Shown here: piece by piece, positions 16,189 to 22,115 of the stretch
Layout of the letters: every line of letters starts with the position of its first letter
Numbering within the stretch: the stretch's first letter is position 1
DNA from: Faecalicatena sp.
Lineage (GTDB): Bacteria > Bacillota > Clostridia > Lachnospirales > Lachnospiraceae
Assembly: GCA_009774255.1 (NCBI GenBank)
Contig: VSNK01000023.1
Coordinates: 1-24,508 of the forward strand
DNA: 24,508 nucleotides
Direction: 5' to 3'
Program-made: the position numbers and the translations under genes
The notes under the pieces: model-generated
Told to the model about the DNA's origin: nothing
The model's database searches: none
What the model saw: only the letters and a program-made list of their open reading frames with translations

Positions 16189-17960
16189 CCTCTTTTTTCC
16201 TCCTTAGAATAGTATAACGCTCCCTCACCGCCGCTCTGGCGGCCTGTCACCGAATCGTATCTTCTTTCCTCCTCATAGTCTATGAAGTGCTGCACAAACA
16301 CATTGGGATCCCCAATCCCGCAGAGCAGGGCCAGGTCATACAGAGAGGTCTCTTTCAGATTCGCCCGCTCAATGATCTCCGGATTCGTCAGAATATTTGC
16401 CGAGGTGTCATTGGCGATCACCCGCCCTCCGGAAAATACGATGGCCCGCTGTGCATACTCCAGCATCAGGTGCATATCATGAGTGATCATCACTACCGTG
16501 ATCCCGCGCTCATGCAGTTCCCTCAAGAATTCCATGATTTCCGTATAATGCCTGTAATCCTGTCCCGCCGTCGGCTCGTCCAGTATGATCATCTGGGGAT
16601 CCAGGGCCAATATGGAAGCAATTGTCACCCTCTTCTTCTGCCCGAAGCTCAAGGCAGACACCGGCCATTTCCGGAAGGGATAGAGCCCGCATATTTTAAG
16701 AACCTCCTCCACCTTCACCGCAATGTCCGCCTCCGGCACATTTCTCTGGCGCAGCCCGAATGCCACCTCGTCAAATATCATCGGCTTGGATATCATCTGG
16801 TTCGGATTCTGCATCACATACCCAATCCGGTCGGCCCGTTCCTTGATGCTGTAGTTTTTCATATCCTGCCCCTGGAAGGTGAGCATTCCCACCTGCTGCT
16901 TCTCAAATCCGCATACGACCTTGGAAAATGTAGATTTTCCCGCACCGTTCGTGCCGACGATGGCGAGCAGTTCTCCTTCCTCGATAGAAATGTTGATATT
17001 TTTGAGAGCATGAAATCCGTTTTCATATGTAAAATCAATCTTCTCCGCTTTCAGAAGGGCTTTGCCTTCTTTTTTCTCATTTTTGGTCTTCCGTGCATGG
17101 AACCACTGCCGGACGAGGGTTTTGTCCCCTTCTGTCAGGGTCAGGCTCCGAATGCTCCGGGGCTTACGCTCCGGCGTAATCTTTACACCTGCATATTTCA
17201 GCGCGGTCAGATATAAGGGCTCCCGGATTCCATTTTCCAGCAGCACATCCGTGGAAAGAAGTTCATCCGGAGAGGTATCTGTCACGATCCGCCCGTCCTT
17301 CATCAGGACGATCCGATCCACATCCCGCCAGAGCACGTCCTCCAGGCGATGCTCGATAATGATCACCGTTGCGCCCGTCTCTCTCTGAATCTGGTCTATG
17401 ATCTCGATCGCCTTTTTGCCCGTAGCCGGATCCAGATTGGCCAGGGGTTCGTCAAACAGCAGAATATTGACCTCGTTTACCATGACGCCTGCCATGGAAA
17501 CCCGCTGCTTCTGCCCGCCTGACAGTGCGTCCGGCGCGTGCTCCAGGTGATCCGCGATGCCCACCATCTCAGCCACTTTTTTGACCGTCTTCTTCATATC
17601 CTCCTGCCCTACGCAGGCATTTTCCAGAGCAAATGCAATATCCTCCGCCACAGTCAGCCCGATGAACTGGCCGTCCAGATCCTGCAGAACCGTGCCTACC
17701 ATCCTGGATATTTCAAAAATGCTCAGTTTTTTTGCTTCTTTCCCCTGGATCGTCAACTTTCCTGTGGATTCCCCCGAATAGGCAAAGGGAATCAGCCCGT
17801 TCATACAATGGGTCAGGGTGGATTTTCCGCAGCCCGACGGACCTGCGATCAAAATCTTTTCTCCCGGATAGATTTCCAGATTGATCTCTTTTAATGTAGG
17901 CTCTGCCTGGGCGTCATATTGAAAACCAAAATTATCAAATTTTATGATCGGTTCTTTCAC
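16185..17960 (-). CDS. Double-ATPase subunit of an ECF transporter
   Basis: Two ABC domains are fused in one 591-aa chain. Domain 1 has Walker A GPSGCGKST (40-48), signature LSGGQ (146-150) and Walker B ILLFDEP (166-172). Domain 2 has Walker A GTNGAGKST (336-344), signature LSFGQKKR (437-444) and Walker B MIILDEPTAGQD (457-468). The charged linker between them (about 235-300) corresponds in position to the DUF3744-type insert seen in this family. The second signature lacks the second glycine of LSGGQ (F instead). I chose the GTG at 17960: AGGAGG precedes it at a 9-nt distance, whereas the upstream in-frame extension to 18152 is not domain-like. It lies 134 bp after the S component, across a terminator-like hairpin. 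Confidence 0.92.
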   Translation of the reverse strand: MKEPIIKFDNFGFQYDAQAEPTLKEINLEIYPGEKILIAGPSGCGKSTLTHCMNGLIPFAYSGESTGKLTIQGKEAKKLSIFEISRMVGTVLQDLDGQFIGLTVAEDIAFALENACVGQEDMKKTVKKVAEMVGIADHLEHAPDALSGGQKQRVSMAGVMVNEVNILLFDEPLANLDPATGKKAIEIIDQIQRETGATVIIIEHRLEDVLWRDVDRIVLMKDGRIVTDTSPDELLSTDVLLENGIREPLYLTALKYAGVKITPERKPRSIRSLTLTEGDKTLVRQWFHARKTKNEKKEGKALLKAEKIDFTYENGFHALKNINISIEEGELLAIVGTNGAGKSTFSKVVCGFEKQQVGMLTFQGQDMKNYSIKERADRIGYVMQNPNQMISKPMIFDEVAFGLRQRNVPEADIAVKVEEVLKICGLYPFRKWPVSALSFGQKKRVTIASILALDPQMIILDEPTAGQDYRHYTEIMEFLRELHERGITVVMITHDMHLMLEYAQRAIVFSGGRVIANDTSANILTNPEIIERANLKETSLYDLALLCGIGDPNVFVQHFIDYEEERRYDSVTGRQSGGEGALYYSKEEKRG

Positions 17961-18057
17961 GTGTTGTTTCCTCCTGTCCGTGTCCGTAAAATTAAGAATA
18001 AAGAGTAAATTCGGAGAAGTTTCCTGTATATAAAAAATGTGTTTCCTATAGAAGAAC

Positions 18058-18086
18058 AAAAAAGGGCAGACTAATCCACCCTTTTT
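18058..18086 (-). terminator. Terminator-like hairpin between S component and ATPase genes
   Basis: On the minus strand AAAAAGGG (86-79) pairs with CCCTTTTT (66-59, continuing with another T) around a 12-nt loop, in the last digits of 18059-18086. It lies 9 bp after the S-component stop. It would end most transcripts there or act as an attenuator that raises the S component relative to the ATPase. Confidence 0.6.
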
Positions 18087-18094
18087 ATACGCTG

Positions 18095-18646
18095 TTAATC
18101 TTCTGCTTTCAGAGAGCCTTTTTTCGCTCTTGTGGATGCATATGCAAAGCAAAGGATCGTACCTACGACTGCCGTAGAGACAATATTTCCCACGCTTCCG
18201 ACCGCCCCCTGCAGGAAGATCTTCTCGGTCGGCTCGTTATAGATCAGAATATCCAGTGCCGGCGCGATCAGTCCCCAGGAAATCAGATGCGCAACTACCT
18301 GAACGACATTGAATACAACTGCGCCCTTGATACCGAATTCTCCTTTTGCCAGGTCGATCTTGTATCCTACAAATCCCATTGCCAGGCCGAAAAATGCGGA
18401 ACCTGCCACCCAGCTCCACCATACGCCCCAGCCGCTTGCCAGATCGCTCAGGAAATGTCCGATCAGTCCCATCAGGCACCCTGCCAGCGGTCCGAACAGC
18501 ATCGCCATGACTCCGATAACCGGATAATGCACGCTCACTTTCAGGTTCGGAATCGGGGTCGGGATTGCGATATAGGTGCTCAGTACAAAAAACAGTGCCG
18601 CACCGATACCAATTGCTACGATTGTTTTTACGGAAAAATTCTTTAT
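18095..18646 (-). CDS. ECF transporter S component (UPF0397-like), ATA start
   Basis: This 183-aa hydrophobic protein binds the substrate of the ECF transporter. It opens with KNFSVKTIVAIGIGAALFF, close to the conserved N terminus I know for UPF0397-type S components, and continues with IPTPIPNLKVSVHYPVIG and LFGPLAGCLMGLIGH. About six membrane segments are expected. Databases often call the family riboflavin-specific; I regard its substrate as unassigned. AGGAGG (18660-18655) is followed after 8 nt by ATA at 18646, where the family has its initiator Met. An in-frame stop lies 7 codons upstream and no ATG, GTG or TTG occurs before GTG 18538, which would delete the first membrane helix. So the start is either a rare ATA or a mutated ATG. 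Confidence 0.82.
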   Translation of the reverse strand: MKNFSVKTIVAIGIGAALFFVLSTYIAIPTPIPNLKVSVHYPVIGVMAMLFGPLAGCLMGLIGHFLSDLASGWGVWWSWVAGSAFFGLAMGFVGYKIDLAKGEFGIKGAVVFNVVQVVAHLISWGLIAPALDILIYNEPTEKIFLQGAVGSVGNIVSTAVVGTILCFAYASTRAKKGSLKAED

Positions 18647-18670
18647 GTGTAAAACCTCCTCTTTTTGTCA

Positions 18671-18949
18671 CTCTTTCCTTTTTAATGCTTTATACGTTGA
18701 AGGCCCTTCGGCAGTTACTGTTCACAGTGCCCTGCACCTGTTACTGTTCACTCCTGGACCGTGCACCACGCTGCACGGTCACAGGCCAGTACGTACTGGG
18801 GCTGGAATCCGGCCTCTTGCCGTAAGGCAACTTTAAATAGGCCGGATTCGTTACAGTTCGCTGGCTGGTCAGTGAACTGTGCCCTGCACCTTGCTGCCAG
18901 GCATCCGGCCGGGCCGTGAATGGTAACTGGGCCGAACGTATCGGATCTC
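18671..18949. other. Repeat-filled gap between the adenosyltransferase and S-component genes
   Basis: This 279-bp gap within a colinear unit has no convincing gene. It is mostly the hairpin element described at 18714-18883 plus another 12-mer (GTGAATGGTAAC, 18916-18927). A small palindrome GAAGG-C-CCTTC lies at 18699-18709, and a TATAAA on the minus strand at about 18694-18689 might serve as a weak -10. No SAM, FMN or other riboswitch architecture was recognised. Confidence 0.55.
18714..18883. mobile_element. Composite hairpin element, copy 3 (MITE-like)
   Basis: Two copies of GTTACTGTTCAC (18714-18725, 18740-18751) precede hairpin A, GACCGTGCA-CCACGC-TGCACGGTC (18757-18780), which is a perfect 9-bp stem. 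Hairpin B pairs GAATCCGGCCT (18805-18815) with AGGCCGGATTC (18839-18849) and nests TTGCC-GTAA-GGCAA. Then come GTTACAGTTCGC (18850) and GTGAACTGT (18872). The order matches 8018-8201. A 13-bp direct repeat GTGCCCTGCACCT (18727-18739 and 18879-18891) brackets the inner part, like a target or partial duplication. Confidence 0.65.
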
Positions 18950-19807
18950 TCAGGCTCTGGAATCTCTCCGGATGGCGATATGCCAGCTGTTGCCGGTTCC
19001 GATATTGTAAGCCCTCGCGAAATTGCCCTGGTTGATGGCCACTGCCATGCAGTCCAAGGAATTCATATAGACCAGTGTTTCCCCCACAAATACATCCGCA
19101 AAGGAATGTGCATATACCATCGTATTCCGGTACAGAATCCTGGTGTCATTGCGGATCACAACCTCCACGCGCTCTCCGAAGGCAATGTCCAGCTTTTTGA
19201 ACAGCTCCACGGGAATGTTCGTCCAAAGGCTCCCGAACCGCACATCCAGCACATCAATCGTGCCTTCCACTCCGCCGTCCTCCGTCTCCCTGGCAGGAAT
19301 CGTGGGAAGCTCCAGTACGCTCTCCGGGTCAATCTCTTCTCCTACCTGCTCAAATGTGATCTCCCCGGAAGCCAGCTTTGCGCCCGTAAACGCATAGACG
19401 TCCCTCCCGTGAAAGGTGTAGGATTCCTCCGAGCCGGAACGGCGGTTTACAGATTCGTCGATGCTACGCGCCGCCTCGATCCCCAGATTCCGCTTCACAA
19501 AGGTCAGGGTGCCGTTATCGGGCGTCACCACATACTGACCGGTCTTTGTCTTCACGACAATACTCCTTCTTGTGGAGCCCACCCCCGGATCCACCACCGA
19601 TACAAATACGGTTCCCTCCGGCCAGTAGCTCACGGTCTGAATCAGACGGTAGCTTGCTTCCCAGGTATTGTAAGGTTCAATCCCATGGGTCAGATCATAG
19701 ATCTTCAGCTCCGGCGAAACGCCGTATGCCACCCCATACATGGCGCTCACCGCGCCGTCCTGCATTCCAAAATCTGTCTGGAATACCAATGCACTTTTTC
19801 CCATCAT
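18950..19807 (-). CDS. SAM hydroxide adenosyltransferase family protein (DUF62)
   Basis: This 285-aa protein belongs to the chlorinase/fluorinase-fold family whose ordinary bacterial members hydrolyse S-adenosylmethionine to adenosine and methionine. The N-terminal motif QTDFGMQDGAVSAMYG is at 10-25. The water-activating triad of the hydroxide enzymes is present as D73 (VDPGVG), R80 and H133 (FHGRDVYAF), with spacing (7 and 53 residues) almost the same as in characterised archaeal members. DNG lies at 97-99. The C-terminal beta domain (about 180-285) is complete. These residues argue against a halogenase. AGGAG is 5 nt from ATG 19807 and 8 nt from the next ATG, so the start may be 19804. The gene follows the nucleoside hydrolase by 38 bp. 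Reaction known for the family; physiological role here inferred. Confidence 0.88.
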   Translation of the reverse strand: MMGKSALVFQTDFGMQDGAVSAMYGVAYGVSPELKIYDLTHGIEPYNTWEASYRLIQTVSYWPEGTVFVSVVDPGVGSTRRSIVVKTKTGQYVVTPDNGTLTFVKRNLGIEAARSIDESVNRRSGSEESYTFHGRDVYAFTGAKLASGEITFEQVGEEIDPESVLELPTIPARETEDGGVEGTIDVLDVRFGSLWTNIPVELFKKLDIAFGERVEVVIRNDTRILYRNTMVYAHSFADVFVGETLVYMNSLDCMAVAINQGNFARAYNIGTGNSWHIAIRRDSRA

Positions 19808-19845
19808 TCTCTCTCCTTATATTTTATTCTTTACTCACGGCCGAT

Positions 19846-20934
19846 TTATCTGTCGCCCGGTATATCATCACTGCAGAGCTTTTTTATCAGATCCGTCAAA
19901 AGCGTATCCCTCTCTATACGATACACATATTTCATAGAATGCCGCTGCCCGGAAATGTTCTGTCCGCGGGGATTCCCATAATCCCTGTCCCTCCGGCATG
20001 AACGGGCTTCGTCCGGCATCCCATCATCCATATCCTTCCGGCACGAACGGGCTTCGTCCGGCATCCCATAATCATCCTTTCGGCATGAACGGGCTTCGTC
20101 CGGTAATAGATATCCCGAGGCCCCTGCAATCTCCGGGCAGGGCACGATCCGTTCCTTCATGAAACGCTGTCCGTCATTGAGCAGCCACGCCACCGCCGTG
20201 ACATCCCATATGACCTTTGCCCAGGCCGTACCTGCCGCCCATTTTTCCACTTCCTGGATTGTATAATCGGCCAGGTAGTCCGCCAGCGGATTCTTTCCCA
20301 GAAAATACGTCTCCAGCTCCGGCCTGCTGATTGCAAAGTTTTCGACCACGCCCCAGCAGGGCAGATGGACAAGAGGGACTCCGCTGTCAAAGAGAATCCT
20401 CGCCGCTAAGACATCCTCCGACAGATTGAATTCCTCCATCTCTTCACAGTGAAAAGCACTGCCTCCCAGCCAGATCACCACCATCCGCTCTCTGATCTTA
20501 GGTTCAAGTAAAATTGCGGAGGCTATATTGGTTGCCGCCGCAATTCCAATGACATATAGCGGATTGTCCTCCGAATGTGCCAGAGCCCTTTTGACCAGTT
20601 CCTCCGCAGCTTCGGAACATACCGGAGTCTTCTCATCTTCCAGGAAATGCTCCGCCCCTCTGTATACCTTTTCTTTATATTCCGGAACCTCCGCCAGCTC
20701 CAGCAGCTTCATAATCTCCTGATAGCTTTTCTCCATCCCGGTCTTCGGCGTATCTGCCTTTTCATTCAGGAACGGCGCAGCGCAGATGGCCTGCAGCCGA
20801 AGCCTGTCCTGATTTTTAAGCAGATATGCCAGCGCGAACTGGTCGTCCACTTCATTAAATGTATCCGTATCAATCACCACGTCAACCAAAGAACTGGGAC
20901 ACTGCAGCATACGGATCCTCTGTTCCTCTCTCAA
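19846..20934 (-). CDS. Nucleoside hydrolase-like protein with C-terminal repeat insert
   Basis: This protein of up to 362 aa belongs to the inosine/uridine nucleoside N-ribohydrolase superfamily, which cleaves nucleosides to base and ribose. The calcium-site motif is VIDTDTFNEVDDQF (20-33), a variant of DTDPGxDD. The TN of IAAATNIASA (about 131-140) and the late Asp in WDVTAVAWLL (243-252) are also present, with W where classic enzymes have His. Residues 278-320 are three repeats of about 15 aa (PDEARSCRKD type) inserted before the final RHSMKYVYRIERDTLLTDL segment. The first codon is TTG at 20934 (AGAGG 8 nt away); an ATG at 20910 with AGAGG 6 nt upstream is equally possible. Substrate unknown. 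Confidence 0.87.
   Translation of the reverse strand: MREEQRIRMLQCPSSLVDVVIDTDTFNEVDDQFALAYLLKNQDRLRLQAICAAPFLNEKADTPKTGMEKSYQEIMKLLELAEVPEYKEKVYRGAEHFLEDEKTPVCSEAAEELVKRALAHSEDNPLYVIGIAAATNIASAILLEPKIRERMVVIWLGGSAFHCEEMEEFNLSEDVLAARILFDSGVPLVHLPCWGVVENFAISRPELETYFLGKNPLADYLADYTIQEVEKWAAGTAWAKVIWDVTAVAWLLNDGQRFMKERIVPCPEIAGASGYLLPDEARSCRKDDYGMPDEARSCRKDMDDGMPDEARSCRRDRDYGNPRGQNISGQRHSMKYVYRIERDTLLTDLIKKLCSDDIPGDR
19975..20103 (-). repeat. Three in-frame 42-48 bp repeats in the nucleoside hydrolase gene
   Basis: Each unit reads GGACGAAGCCCGTTC plus flanking sequence and encodes PDEARSCRKD followed by a variable DYGM, MDDGM or RDYGN tail. The arrangement is an in-frame expansion near the C terminus. 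Seven to nine charged residues per unit make it probably a surface loop. Confidence 0.75.
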
Positions 20935-20950
20935 TATCAGTACCTCTTGT

Positions 20951-20970
20951 GCATTTTGTTCACAAAATGC
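20951..20970. promoter_or_regulatory. Operator-like palindrome upstream of the nucleoside hydrolase
   Basis: GCATTTTGT-TC-ACAAAATGC is a perfect 9-bp inverted repeat with a 2-nt centre. It lies between the predicted promoter (21004-21032) and the start codon. The compact symmetry suits a dimeric repressor site better than a terminator, since no T tract follows. Confidence 0.5.
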
Positions 20971-21003
20971 TCTTTTCGATCGATTTATTATAGCACTTAT
21001 ACC

Positions 21004-21032
21004 ATTTTATTATTTTCCTGCTGATCTGTCAA
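21004..21032 (-). promoter_or_regulatory. Promoter of the nucleoside hydrolase / adenosyltransferase unit
   Basis: On the minus strand a perfect TTGACA (21032-21027) and TAAAAT (21009-21004) are 17 bp apart. They begin 10 bp after the stop of the upstream dehydrogenase gene, so the downstream genes need not depend on read-through. Confidence 0.7.
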
Positions 21033-21042
21033 TACATTTTCC

Positions 21043-22032
21043 TCAATCCCCCGGAAAGAGGATTCCTGCTTTCTTCCTTGCGTCCTCCAGAACCTCCATC
21101 ACATCCAGCATCACGTCCAGCCGCCCATACACTGCCTCATAGTCATCGGCAAGCATGTATTCCGTCAGCTTCTGCACCTCATAGAAACGCCGTTCCGTAT
21201 TCTGGTCCTGCATGTTGAAGATTTCATCCGTGTCCTTCGTGACCACCCGTACTTCCGCGATTCCGTTGCTTCCGTCCCGGACATAGAGATATCCCTTCTC
21301 GCCCTCGATCTGGAAATAATTGACCCCCCAGGTATCCTTCGCCCCGGCCAGGCTGCTTACAAATCCGTCATACCGCATGACCAGGAGCCCGGAGGTATCC
21401 GCCAGTTCCCCGTATCGGTTCGGATAATAGACCGCTGTCTGCGGCTTTCCGAACAAGGCCACATTCAGATATACATTATAAAAATTAATATCCATCAGAC
21501 TTCCGCCGCCATATCGGGGATTGAACACATTCGGCACTTCCCCTTTCAGCACCAGGTCGTAGCGGCTGGAATACTGGCTGTAATTCCCCATTACCAGCTT
21601 CACTCTTCCGATCTTTGAAAGCTCCCTTTTCATCACTTCCAGATTCGGCAGAAACGCCGTCGGCACGGCATCTGCCAGGAACAATCCGCTTTCCTTCGCA
21701 AGCGCCGTCAGCTCCCTGGCCTCCTCCGCTCTTGTACAGAAGGGTTTCTCGCAGATCACATTTTTTCCTGCCAGAAGCGCCGCCTTCGTCTGCTCATAAT
21801 GAAGCAGATTGGGAGAGGCGATATAGACCACATTCATTTCCTCATCTGCAAAAAAAGAGTCTAAGTCCGTGAACACTCTGTCCGCCCCATATTCCGCCGC
21901 AAGGGAAGCGCCCTTTTCTTCACTCCTTGAATAGACTGCAATAAGCCGGATCCCATCCACTGCTTTTACCTGGTCCAGAATGGTGTGCACGATGGAGCCG
22001 GAGCCAATCGTTCCTAATCTTAATTCTTTCAT
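21043..22032 (-). CDS. Gfo/Idh/MocA-family oxidoreductase
   Basis: This 329-aa NAD(P)-dependent dehydrogenase has the Rossmann motif GTIGSGSIV (7-15) and the family signature CEKPF (94-98), whose K96 is the usual catalytic lysine. The downstream domain contains GGGSLMDINFYNVYLNVALFG (about 178-198), where the family has a conserved D and H; here the motif is DINFYN, with N rather than H. Substrates in this family are mostly sugars, inositols or related compounds and cannot be told from sequence. I chose ATG 22032 (AAGGAGA about 12 nt upstream) over the longer in-frame start at 22083, because the Rossmann strand begins at residue 4. It lies 83 bp after the flavoprotein gene. Confidence 0.9.
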   Translation of the reverse strand: MKELRLGTIGSGSIVHTILDQVKAVDGIRLIAVYSRSEEKGASLAAEYGADRVFTDLDSFFADEEMNVVYIASPNLLHYEQTKAALLAGKNVICEKPFCTRAEEARELTALAKESGLFLADAVPTAFLPNLEVMKRELSKIGRVKLVMGNYSQYSSRYDLVLKGEVPNVFNPRYGGGSLMDINFYNVYLNVALFGKPQTAVYYPNRYGELADTSGLLVMRYDGFVSSLAGAKDTWGVNYFQIEGEKGYLYVRDGSNGIAEVRVVTKDTDEIFNMQDQNTERRFYEVQKLTEYMLADDYEAVYGRLDVMLDVMEVLEDARKKAGILFPGD

Positions 22033-22071
22033 ATATACTCTCTTCTCCTTTTTTATACTGCGCCGTCCGTT

Positions 22072-22108
22072 GTCACAGGCCACTGCCTGGCTAGACGCGG
22101 CCTGTAAC
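22072..22108. repeat. Intergenic hairpin repeat, copy 5 (short form)
   Basis: GTCACAGGCC (22072-22081) and GGCCTGTAAC (22099-22108) pair at 9 of 10 positions around a 17-nt loop. The ends resemble those of hairpin C in the 8018-8201 element. It lies in the 83-bp gap between the flavoprotein stop and the dehydrogenase start. Confidence 0.5.
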
Positions 22109-22115
22109 CATTTTC

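Noticed and set aside
17961..18152. N-terminal extension of the ATPase to 18152
   Set aside because: The extra 64 residues run through the terminator-like hairpin and into the S-component gene. GTG 17960 has a strong ribosome site at the right distance.
18661..18949. FMN or SAM riboswitch ahead of the S component
   Set aside because: The hairpins here are members of the dispersed repeat family, also found at unrelated genes. I could not see the conserved cores of either riboswitch.
18950..19807. Fluorinase or chlorinase activity for the DUF62 protein
   Set aside because: The D-R-H triad with family spacing marks the hydroxide adenosyltransferase branch.
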